From contig CAUABB010000013.1 in assembly GCA_958427155.1 (NCBI GenBank), positions 1-14,247 on the forward strand: DNA of 14,247 nt, given 5' to 3'. The translations under genes were made by a program, and so were the position numbers. The notes under the pieces were generated by a model. That model saw only the letters and a program-made list of their open reading frames with translations, was not told where the DNA came from and did not search any database. Below, piece by piece: positions 1 through 7,092 of the stretch; positions within the stretch are counted from its first letter, which is position 1, and each line of letters begins with the position of its first letter. The DNA comes from an uncultured Oscillospiraceae bacterium (GTDB taxonomy: Bacteria > Bacillota > Clostridia > Oscillospirales > Ruminococcaceae).

Positions 1-110
1 CCTGCTTCATATTTCTGCTCCCGTTACCATGTAAAACACAGATTGCGTCAACAAACAAACCTCTTATTTCCACAATTTCACGTAGTAACTTGATTGATCT
101 GGAGGATATT

Positions 111-1340
111 ATGGATTTCCCTTATGGGCGAACCTGGCTCCTAGACGGAGCTACTGGAACCAACTTGATACAAGAGGAGGCTTCCCCTTCCGGGTGTATG
201 GAAAAATATATTCTGGAACATCCGGATAAACTTTTATCCCTTCAAGCAGCCTTCCTTAAAGCCGGCGCTGATACACTGTTTGCTCCTACCTTTGGCGCAA
301 ACAGTGTACGTTTGACATACTATGGCCTGTCAGATCAGGTTGAAAATTTCAACCGCCATCTAGTAGGTCTGACAAAACAAATTGCGGATGATATACCAGT
401 AGGTGGAAACCTTTCAACCGCGGGAATCACAATCGGCCCGGAAGAGGAAAGAACCTTTTCCGAACTAATGGGAGTTTATACCCAACAAGCTGTCGCTTTA
501 AAAGCAGCAGGGGTTGATTATTTTGCAATAGAAACCATGACTTCCTTGACGGATATTCGAGCAGCGGTTCTTGCCTGCCGAAAGCAACGCCTTCCCATCC
601 TTGCCTGTATTACGGTGGATGAAGACGGGCTGACTGCGTCAGGAACTTCCGCCCTTACCTGTCTGGTGGTGCTACAGGAACTGGGGGTAAGCGCATTCGG
701 TCTCAACTGTTCCCTTTCTCCAGCACAAATGGTGCCGATTTTTGAGGAACTTGACCCGTTTGCCAAAGTTCCTTTAATCGCAAAACCTGCAGCTTCTATG
801 CCTTCCAGCAAGGATCACCCTGGCTTTGCTCTTACCCCGGAAGAATTTGCAAAAGGGTTTATTCCACTTTTTGAGCGAGGGGTGACTATTGCCGGCGGGT
901 GTTGCGGTACAACGCCGAAACATCTTGCCGCGTTGCGGAAAGAGATGGATACTTTTGATTTTAAGTCCGTCAAACTGCCCCGACATTCTCGTGAACTCGT
1001 CCTGACCAGTGTTCACGAAACTTTTTGTTATGACCTTGACATGTTAGAGTTTTCTCCCACCCTTCATCCAGGCGGTGATATGACGGATGAATTTGTAGAA
1101 ATTGAGGACGAAAGCTACGATATTATTTCCGTTGAGATAGAAACCCCAGACGAAGCGGTTGCCTTTGCGGAAAACGATCACATGGCTAAACTGCCGGTCA
1201 GTATTCTTTCAAACGATGAACTCGCTCTGAAAACTGCTCTGCTCCTCTATAGTGGACGAGCGATGGTGGATTCACGAAGCGAACTTGAAGAGGAAATTCT
1301 TGAAAAAATTGCATATAAATATGGCGCTGTCCTTTATTGA
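111..1340 (+). CDS. Homocysteine S-methyltransferase family protein with C-terminal extension
   Basis: A 409-residue protein whose first ~290 residues match the Zn-dependent homocysteine S-methyltransferase barrel (MetH N-terminal module/BHMT family), which moves a methyl group to homocysteine to make methionine. Seen: LDGATGTNL near residue 11, APTFGAN near 58, and the zinc ligands C200 (GLNCS) and C264/C265 (GGCCGTTP). I chose ATG 111 because GGAGG (101-105) lies 5 bases upstream; a TTG at 90 is in frame but has no RBS, and the frame is open to the window's left edge. Residues ~300-409 are not part of this domain. Their end (LLLYSGRAMVDS then KYGAVLY) faintly resembles the start of a pterin-binding (DHPS-like) barrel, as if a MetH-type protein had been cut short. 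No cobalamin domain is present, so a separate corrinoid protein would have to donate the methyl group. Family assignment is firm; substrate is inferred. Confidence 0.85.
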   Translation: MDFPYGRTWLLDGATGTNLIQEEASPSGCMEKYILEHPDKLLSLQAAFLKAGADTLFAPTFGANSVRLTYYGLSDQVENFNRHLVGLTKQIADDIPVGGNLSTAGITIGPEEERTFSELMGVYTQQAVALKAAGVDYFAIETMTSLTDIRAAVLACRKQRLPILACITVDEDGLTASGTSALTCLVVLQELGVSAFGLNCSLSPAQMVPIFEELDPFAKVPLIAKPAASMPSSKDHPGFALTPEEFAKGFIPLFERGVTIAGGCCGTTPKHLAALRKEMDTFDFKSVKLPRHSRELVLTSVHETFCYDLDMLEFSPTLHPGGDMTDEFVEIEDESYDIISVEIETPDEAVAFAENDHMAKLPVSILSNDELALKTALLLYSGRAMVDSRSELEEEILEKIAYKYGAVLY

Positions 1341-1374
1341 CATACGTTAGGTTAAAGATAGGAGACTAGATATT

Positions 1375-2469
1375 ATGAAACTGGGCATGGTAGGGCTCCC
1401 AAATGTTGGAAAAAGCACTCTTTTTAACGCATTGACCAATGCCGGAGCGGAATCGGCAAACTATCCGTTCTGTACTATTGAGCCGAATGTAGGGGTGGTT
1501 TCTGTTCCGGATAAACGGCTTGACGCATTGGCTGAAATGTATCATCCAGATAAATTTACGCCGGCCACCTTAGAGTTTGTTGACATTGCGGGACTGGTCA
1601 AAGGAGCTTCTAAAGGGGAAGGACTTGGAAATAAGTTTCTTTCCAACATTCGGGAAGTAGATGCTATTGTCCACGTTGTCCGCTGTTTTGAGGATCCAGA
1701 CATTATTCATGTTGATGGAGAAATCGGTCCTAAGCGGGATATTGAAACAATTAATCTGGAGCTGATTTTTTCTGATCTTGAAATTTTAGATCGCAGAATT
1801 GACAAGACACGAAAGATGGTGAAGGCCGATAAGAAATATCAGGCCGAGCTGGAATTTCTGGAAGATCTTCACCAGCATCTTGAGGAAGGAAAAAGCGCCC
1901 GCTCTTACAATTACACTCCAGAACAGCGAGAAATTGTACAAACTGTCGCTCTCCTTTCCAACATGCCGGTTATTTACGCTGCAAATATGTGTGAAGACGA
2001 CTTTATTAATGGTATTGAATCAAACCCCTATTATCAGGAAGTAAAACAGATTGCGGAGGAAGAGCACTCAGCTGTCCTGCCGATCTGTGCGAAAATTGAA
2101 GAAGAAATTGCCGACATGTCTGTAGAAGACAAGGCGATGTTTTTAGAAGAGCTTCATTTAAATCAGTCTGGCCTTGACCGAATCATCACAGAAGGTTACT
2201 CTCTGCTTGGTCTAATTTCTTATCTAACGGCCGGAAAGCCAGAAGTCCGGGCATGGACAATTACCAAAGGGACAAAAGCGCCTCAGGCCGCTGGAAAAAT
2301 TCACACAGATTTTGAAAAAGGCTTTATCCGTGCAGAGGTCGTTTCCTTTGATGATCTAATGGCCTGCGGCTCCATGGCAGCCGCCAAAGAAAAGGGATTG
2401 GTACGTCTTGAAGGAAAAGAATATGTCATGCAGGATGGAGATATTGTCCTTTTCCGTTTTAACGTATAA
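1375..2469 (+). CDS. ychF: Redox-regulated ATPase YchF (Obg family, ribosome-associated)
   Basis: A 364-residue protein of the usual YchF/OLA1 length. It starts at ATG 1375 behind an AGGAG-like site. Seen: P-loop GLPNVGKS (residues 7-14), switch II DIAGLVKGASKGEGLGNKFL (70-89), the base-recognition motif as NMCED (204-208) instead of the NKxD of true GTPases, a helical insert around 125-195, and a C-terminal TGS domain (about 281-363) with HTDFEKGFIRAEV (310-322). Family knowledge: the altered G4 motif gives ATP preference, and the protein binds ribosomes in the cytoplasm and is linked to stress and redox control. It lies 34 bp after the methyltransferase gene and 29 bp before prmA on the same strand, so cotranscription is likely. 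Confidence 0.97.
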   Translation: MKLGMVGLPNVGKSTLFNALTNAGAESANYPFCTIEPNVGVVSVPDKRLDALAEMYHPDKFTPATLEFVDIAGLVKGASKGEGLGNKFLSNIREVDAIVHVVRCFEDPDIIHVDGEIGPKRDIETINLELIFSDLEILDRRIDKTRKMVKADKKYQAELEFLEDLHQHLEEGKSARSYNYTPEQREIVQTVALLSNMPVIYAANMCEDDFINGIESNPYYQEVKQIAEEEHSAVLPICAKIEEEIADMSVEDKAMFLEELHLNQSGLDRIITEGYSLLGLISYLTAGKPEVRAWTITKGTKAPQAAGKIHTDFEKGFIRAEVVSFDDLMACGSMAAAKEKGLVRLEGKEYVMQDGDIVLFRFNV

Positions 2470-2498
2470 ATTCAGAACGGGTAACAGGAGGAGATTTC

Positions 2499-3464
2499 AT
2501 GGATTCATGTTCTGACAGTTGGAGCAAAACTACTCTTTATACCACCACACAAGGGATTGAAATCGTCAGTGCCTTTTTGCTGGAACAGGGTGTAGGTGGT
2601 CTGGAAATTAAAGATGCATTGGATTTTGAGCATTTTTTGAATGATACGGAAATCCACTGGGATTATGTAGATGAAGATTTGATGAAACTTAAAAACGAAG
2701 AAACCAGCATTACTTTTTATCTTCCTGAAAACGCACAGGGAAAAGAAACGTTTCTATCCATTCAGAATGGGTTAAAAGCACTGCCTGCCCTTTGTGAAGG
2801 AATTGACCTTGGACGGCTTGTTCTAAAAAGCGATACTGTTCACGAGGAAGACTGGGCCACTGTCTGGAAAAAGTATTACCGTCCTACACCAATTGGTGAC
2901 CGCCTGCTGATCGTTCCTTCCTGGGAAGATGAAAAAACTAATTCAGAGGGACGAATCAAGTTGCTTCTTGACCCGGGGATGGCTTTTGGGACCGGAACCC
3001 ATTCCAGCACCAAACTCTGCCTTGAGTTACTTCAAAGCGTTATTCGTCCTGGAGATTCTATCCTTGACATTGGCTGTGGAAGTGGAATTTTGGCTGTTTC
3101 TGCCCTCCTTCTCGGCGCAAAAAAAGCGGTTGGAGTAGATATTGATGAGCTTGCGGCAAAAATTGCAATGGAAAATGCTGCTCTAAATGGGGTGGATAAG
3201 CAACTGACTACCTATGTAGGGGACCTTACAGATAAGGTTTCCGGACAATACGATGTAATTTGTGCTAATATCGTTGCCGATGTTATTATCCGACTCTGTC
3301 CGGAAGTCTCAAAATTTTTAAAAGAAAATGGGACTTTCATCACCTCAGGTATTATTGACACCCGGAAAAACGATGTACTGAAGGCGTTAAGTCAAAACGG
3401 GCTTCAGGCAGAGGAAATAAAAGAAGAAAATGGATGGGTGGCTGTCCGCTGTTCTATGATGTAA
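2499..3464 (+). CDS. prmA: Ribosomal protein L11 methyltransferase
   Basis: A 321-residue SAM-dependent methyltransferase that methylates ribosomal protein L11 in the cytoplasm. The start ATG 2499 follows a strong AGGAGGAG site. The N-terminal ~110 residues are the variable substrate-recognition domain. The catalytic domain shows the PrmA hallmark DPGMAFGTGTHSST (158-171), the SAM motif LDIGCGSGILAV (189-200), the acidic ribose-binding position in VGVDID (D214), and NIVADV (257-262) in place of the common NILA. Length is typical for Firmicutes PrmA. The gene is last in the plus-strand run and is followed 34 bp later by a terminator hairpin. Confidence 0.96.
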   Translation: MDSCSDSWSKTTLYTTTQGIEIVSAFLLEQGVGGLEIKDALDFEHFLNDTEIHWDYVDEDLMKLKNEETSITFYLPENAQGKETFLSIQNGLKALPALCEGIDLGRLVLKSDTVHEEDWATVWKKYYRPTPIGDRLLIVPSWEDEKTNSEGRIKLLLDPGMAFGTGTHSSTKLCLELLQSVIRPGDSILDIGCGSGILAVSALLLGAKKAVGVDIDELAAKIAMENAALNGVDKQLTTYVGDLTDKVSGQYDVICANIVADVIIRLCPEVSKFLKENGTFITSGIIDTRKNDVLKALSQNGLQAEEIKEENGWVAVRCSMM

Positions 3465-3498
3465 TCCTGATTTCTCTTTGTTGTTTTCTAAAAAAATG

Positions 3499-3530
3499 AA
3501 AAGCCCTGCGTTTTAAAACGCAGGGCTTTT
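3499..3530. terminator. Bidirectional palindromic terminator
   Basis: A perfect 32-base palindrome: left arm AAAAGCCCTGCGTTTT and right arm its exact complement. It folds as a GC-rich hairpin flanked by A and T runs on both sides, so it can end transcription of prmA on plus and of the small membrane-protein gene on minus, whose stop codon is 15 bp away. Confidence 0.9.
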
Positions 3531-3544
3531 ATAATCCTCATTTT

Positions 3545-3697
3545 TCAAATACCGCAGTCCTCATAATCCCGCCACTTTTCTTCGTGAAGCCGATTGGTAT
3601 GTAGCCTGTACAGAAAATATGCCAATGTGGAGGCTACAGCAGCTACACCGAGCAGTAAAGATATAATGCTAAGTTTTTTGTTCTTCTCGAGTTCCAT
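3545..3697 (-). CDS. Small single-pass membrane protein, 50 residues
   Basis: I do not recognise a named family. The frame runs from ATG (complement of 3695-3697) to TGA (complement of 3545-3547) and gives 50 residues: a charged N terminus (MELEKNKK), one hydrophobic segment at about residues 9-31, then a polar tail ending KWRDYEDCGI with a cysteine near the end. Support for a real gene: a GGAGGAG site just upstream of the ATG, a near-consensus promoter 57 bp further up, and a terminator directly downstream. It most likely sits in the membrane with a short tail on one side. The acidic, aromatic, Cys-containing tail looks like other tiny Firmicutes membrane proteins I have seen, but I cannot name a function. 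Confidence 0.8.
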   Translation of the reverse strand: MELEKNKKLSIISLLLGVAAVASTLAYFLYRLHTNRLHEEKWRDYEDCGI

Positions 3698-3753
3698 AAC
3701 TACTCCTCCATCCTATTATTTTAAATCATTTATAAGGACAAACTGCTGTTATT

Positions 3754-3782
3754 ATCTTACCGGAAAAAATGGCATTTGTCAA
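3754..3782 (-). promoter_or_regulatory. Sigma-A promoter of the 50-residue membrane-protein gene
   Basis: On the minus strand TTGACA (complement of 3777-3782), a 17-bp spacer, then TAAGAT (complement of 3754-3759). The -35 is perfect and the -10 matches at four of six positions. It points at the small gene starting at 3697 and gives a leader of roughly 50 bases. Confidence 0.7.
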
Positions 3783-3855
3783 CCTGAGACAAGCCTACTA
3801 CTTATTGGTATGCACAAATCAGTGAAAAATATTCCAAATAGAAATACAATTCTTC

Positions 3856-5172
3856 TTAAACATTTTTGGGGAGAATTTTATTGGCCAACGCGCCCGCAAA
3901 TACTGCGATAAACAATCCGGAAATTGTAATTTCAGGAATTGTTGTTCCAAAAAGGTTAAAGGCCGGTGTCGTTATACCATCACTTAATCCCAGACCAAAT
4001 ACCAAAATCAACGCCACAATAATTAGGTTACGGCTGTGAGTAAAATCAAGTTCCGACTCAGCCAATGTCCGCATACCGATTGCCGCGATCATACCAAACA
4101 GAACAATGGACATTCCTCCCTTGACCGCATCTGGAATCGCCTGCAAAACACCGCCGAACTTGCCAAACAGGCCAAGCGCAATGGCAAAAATCGCAGCAAT
4201 TTTCAAAACAACCGTGTCATAAACTTTTGTTACAGCAAGAACACCCGTATTCTCAGAATAGGTAGTATTGGCAGGACCACCAAGGAGACCCGCCACCAAA
4301 GTTGCAACGCCATCTCCAAGAAGCGTCCTGTGAAGGCCAGGATCCTTAAAGAAATCTTTTCCAACAACCGAACCGTTTGTTGTAATATCGCCAATATGTT
4401 CCATAAAGGTCACAAAAGCAACCGGAGCGATTAAGAGAATCGCCTGCAAATCAAATTTGGGGAAAAGGAAAAACTCCCCATTAAAACTCCAGAAAGGATT
4501 GATCCAGGCAGCATTTCCGATCAAATCAAAGTTAACAAGCGGAGTCGCAAACAGATGGAACCCATCACAGATCATCGAAACAACATAGCCGAGTGCAAGG
4601 CCGATCAAAATGGGAACCAGCTTGAAAAAACCTTTACAGAAAACGGAAACCACAATAATCGCGACAAGAACCAAAAGAGCAATTGCCCAGTTGCTGGAGG
4701 CCATTGAAATACCAGTAGGAGCCAGAGTCATACCAATAACAACAATAACCGGTCCTGTGACAACCGCTGGGAAAAAGCTGCGAACTCGTTCTGGACCGAC
4801 CAAGCGCACCACAAAAGAGAGCACCACATAGACAACACCCGCACAGACAATCCCGCCCAGCGCATAGGGAAGCCGCTCATAATAAAGTGGATCCGCAATA
4901 ACCGCAGATAAACCTTCGCTTTCAAGTTTAGCAAGCAGTTCCGGATTCCCGTTGATACAAACTGCCTGAACAGCGGGAATATAGGCAAAACTGGAACCAA
5001 GAAAAACTGGAACTTTATGCCCGGTAATAAAGTGAAAAATCAGAGTGCCAATACCAGCGCAGATAAGCGCTACTGATACGTTCAGCCCTGTCAATGTCGG
5101 GACCAGAACGGTAGAACCAAACATTGCAAAAAGATGCTGAACCCCCAGGGTGGTTTTTTTGAATGGATTCAT
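3856..5172 (-). CDS. uraA: Uracil permease, NCS2 (uracil/xanthine) family
   Basis: A 438-residue polytopic membrane transporter, by family a uracil:proton symporter with about 14 membrane segments in a 7+7 inverted repeat. Seen: the N-terminal signature QHLFAMFGSTVLVP (12-25), FLGSSFAYIPAV (57-68) on the broken TM3 strand, FMEHIGDI (256-263) with the substrate-binding E258, and GGPANTTYSENTG (298-310) with the second conserved E307. These favour uracil over xanthine within NCS2. An in-frame ATG at 5196 has no RBS and would lie at the transcription start; I prefer ATG 5172, which has GGGGGT 7 bases upstream. The gene is monocistronic, between its own promoter and the small-gene promoter. I see no PyrR-type leader or attenuator and no clear terminator after its stop. 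Confidence 0.92.
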   Translation of the reverse strand: MNPFKKTTLGVQHLFAMFGSTVLVPTLTGLNVSVALICAGIGTLIFHFITGHKVPVFLGSSFAYIPAVQAVCINGNPELLAKLESEGLSAVIADPLYYERLPYALGGIVCAGVVYVVLSFVVRLVGPERVRSFFPAVVTGPVIVVIGMTLAPTGISMASSNWAIALLVLVAIIVVSVFCKGFFKLVPILIGLALGYVVSMICDGFHLFATPLVNFDLIGNAAWINPFWSFNGEFFLFPKFDLQAILLIAPVAFVTFMEHIGDITTNGSVVGKDFFKDPGLHRTLLGDGVATLVAGLLGGPANTTYSENTGVLAVTKVYDTVVLKIAAIFAIALGLFGKFGGVLQAIPDAVKGGMSIVLFGMIAAIGMRTLAESELDFTHSRNLIIVALILVFGLGLSDGITTPAFNLFGTTIPEITISGLFIAVFAGALANKILPKNV

Positions 5173-5204
5173 GTATGTACCCCCATAAAATTTCATTGTT
5201 TTTC

Positions 5205-5233
5205 ATTTTACTATATTATGAACGAAATGTAAA
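5205..5233 (-). promoter_or_regulatory. Sigma-A promoter of the uracil permease gene
   Basis: Minus strand TTTACA (complement of 5228-5233), 17-bp spacer, TAAAAT (complement of 5205-5210). Transcription would start near 5198, leaving a leader of about 25 bases before ATG 5172. This is too short for an attenuator and argues against the ATG at 5196. Confidence 0.65.
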
Positions 5234-5291
5234 TAGAATTCGACAGCGTTTTATGACAAATTTTATGGAAATCTAAGAAAACAAACAAAAT

Positions 5292-5324
5292 AAAAAATCT
5301 CCCGAATGTTCCGGGAGATTTTTT
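5292..5324 (-). terminator. Rho-independent terminator of the hydrogenase operon
   Basis: A 13-bp stem (AAAAAATCTCCCG with its exact complement) and a 7-base loop, ending in a T run when read on minus and 10 bp after the hydA stop codon. The A/T flanks are symmetric, so it can also insulate in the other direction. Confidence 0.9.
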
Positions 5325-5333
5325 AACTCAATT

Positions 5334-7076
5334 TTAGCCGTTCTTACGGTCAACATACTGTGTATGGAGAATATGATGCGCCTTATGGCTTCCAGGTTCA
5401 CCGAAGAAATCATCATAAATCTTTTTGATCATCGGATTCTCATGTGATTTCCGAATCGGCAGATTTTTATCTTCCTCATAAATCGCCTTGGCGCGCTCCG
5501 CTCTCAAATCCACAAAGTTGCGGACACTCGCGGGCTGAACCGGCTGGCCGCCACCATTGACACAACCACCCGGACAAGCCATGATTTCGATGAAGTGATA
5601 ATTTTTCCTGCCAGCCTTAACGTCCTCCAAAAGAGCTCTCGCGTTTGCGAGACCAGATGCAACTGCAACGTTAACATCCATACCGGCGACATTGTAGGTT
5701 GCTTCTTTAATACCTGCGGTACCGCGGACTTCAGAGAAGTCAAGCGCTTTCAACTCTTCGCCGGTGAGTTTCTCAACCGCGGTTCTCAACGCAGCTTCCA
5801 TAACACCGCCGGTCGCACCAAAAATAACCGCCGCACCAGTGGACTCACCAAGCGGATTATCAAACTCCTCATCCGGTAGAGAAGTGAACATAATACCTGC
5901 GCGCTCAATCATCCGAGCAAGCTCTCTTGTAGTCAGAGCAATGTCAACATCCGCAACACCTGCGGCATCCTGATGATCACGGCCTATCTCAAACTTTTTC
6001 GCGGTACATGGCATAATGCTGACACTGACAATATCTTTCGGGTCAATATCATTTTGTTCCGCATAATAAGTCTTAATAACCGCGCCAAACATTTGCTGCG
6101 GAGACTTGCAGGTAGAAAGATTATCAATCATTTCTGGATAGTTATACTCGCAGAACTTGATCCATCCTGGCGAGCAGGAGGTAATCAACGGCAAAGTCCC
6201 ACCATTCTGAACCCGATGCAGGAACTCTGTCGCCTCTTCCATAATGGTAAGATCCGCAGAGAAATCTGTGTCAAACACCTTGTCAAAACCAAGGCGGCGA
6301 AGAGCTGCAACCATTTTGCCTTTCACGTTGGTTCCAACCGGCATGCCAAATGCCTCACCCAGCGTAACCCGGATAGACGGAGCAGTCTGAACGACAACAT
6401 GTTTGGTAGGATCGGCAAGGGCCGCCCACACCTTGTCTGTATCATCTTTTTCAGAGAGGGCACCAGTCGGACAAGCTACGATACACTGGCCGCAGGATAC
6501 ACAAGATGTAGCGTCCAGATCACACTCAAACGGACTTCCAATGTGAGTTTTAAAGCCACGCTCAATCGGTCCGATAACCGAAACGCTCTGGAGTTTTTCG
6601 CAAGCCGCGACACAGCGGCGGCAGAGAATACATTTATTGTTATCACGATACATATGAGGTGCCGACATATCAATGTCGTAATGATTGGTAACACCCTCGT
6701 AATACTCCGTATCCTCAACCCCGTACTCTTTACAGAGCTTCTGAAGCTCACAGGTCCCACTGCGGACACAGGAAAGACATTTTTTGTCATGGGTGGAGAG
6801 GATCAGTTCCAATGTCAGCTTTCTGGCTTTCATAACCGCAGGAGAATTGGTGACAACTTCCATTCCTTCGTTAACCGGATAAACACAGGCGGCAACCAAG
6901 CTTCTGGCACCCTTAACTTCAACCACACAGATACGGCAGGCGCCAATCGCATTAATATCTTTCAAATAACAGAGTGTTGGAATTTCAAATCCATTTTCAC
7001 GTGCAGCTTCAAGAATAGTGTAGTTTTTTGGCACGCTTAATGGAATTCCATTAATTTTGATGTTTACATTTTCCAT
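5334..7076 (-). CDS. hydA: [FeFe] hydrogenase catalytic subunit HydA (multimeric, electron-bifurcating type)
   Basis: A 580-residue cytoplasmic hydrogenase that reduces protons to H2. N to C: plant-type [2Fe-2S] (C36, C47, C50, C64); His/Cys [4Fe-4S] (H96, C100, C103, C109); two ferredoxin clusters (C149/152/155/159 and C192/195/198/202); then the H-cluster domain with L1 TSCSPGW (299-305), L2 MPCTAKKFE (355-363) and L3 EIMACPGGCVNGGGQP (497-512). All catalytic-site residues of active enzymes are there except that L1 reads TSCSP instead of TSCCP (S302). ATG 7076 has GGGGAG 10 bases upstream and fits the family N terminus; the longer frame to 7142 overlaps hydB. It is last in the operon, 16 bp after hydB. 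Its neighbours show it belongs to an NAD(H)/ferredoxin-linked HydABC complex. Confidence 0.97.
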   Translation of the reverse strand: MENVNIKINGIPLSVPKNYTILEAARENGFEIPTLCYLKDINAIGACRICVVEVKGARSLVAACVYPVNEGMEVVTNSPAVMKARKLTLELILSTHDKKCLSCVRSGTCELQKLCKEYGVEDTEYYEGVTNHYDIDMSAPHMYRDNNKCILCRRCVAACEKLQSVSVIGPIERGFKTHIGSPFECDLDATSCVSCGQCIVACPTGALSEKDDTDKVWAALADPTKHVVVQTAPSIRVTLGEAFGMPVGTNVKGKMVAALRRLGFDKVFDTDFSADLTIMEEATEFLHRVQNGGTLPLITSCSPGWIKFCEYNYPEMIDNLSTCKSPQQMFGAVIKTYYAEQNDIDPKDIVSVSIMPCTAKKFEIGRDHQDAAGVADVDIALTTRELARMIERAGIMFTSLPDEEFDNPLGESTGAAVIFGATGGVMEAALRTAVEKLTGEELKALDFSEVRGTAGIKEATYNVAGMDVNVAVASGLANARALLEDVKAGRKNYHFIEIMACPGGCVNGGGQPVQPASVRNFVDLRAERAKAIYEEDKNLPIRKSHENPMIKKIYDDFFGEPGSHKAHHILHTQYVDRKNG

Positions 7077-7092
7077 CTCGGTACTTCTCCCC

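Noticed and set aside
1..110. Possible tail of an upstream plus-strand gene (frame 2 stops at 32-34; frame 1 stops at 91-93), or a longer N terminus for the methyltransferase
   Set aside because: Too short to recognise any protein; the GGAGG plus ATG 111 pair fits the family N terminus, so upstream coding is not supported.
3594..3911. A 105-codon plus-strand open frame
   Set aside because: It runs against the small membrane-protein gene, its promoter and the end of the permease, which are better supported.
5173..5204. PyrR-type attenuator or purine/pyrimidine riboswitch for the uracil permease
   Set aside because: The promoter leaves only ~25 bases of leader, too short for either, and no hairpin is present.
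5973..7040. A 355-codon plus-strand open frame opposite hydA
   Set aside because: It is exactly antisense to HydA, which has all its cofactor motifs; the translation is low-complexity in character with no recognisable domain, and I see no convincing RBS.
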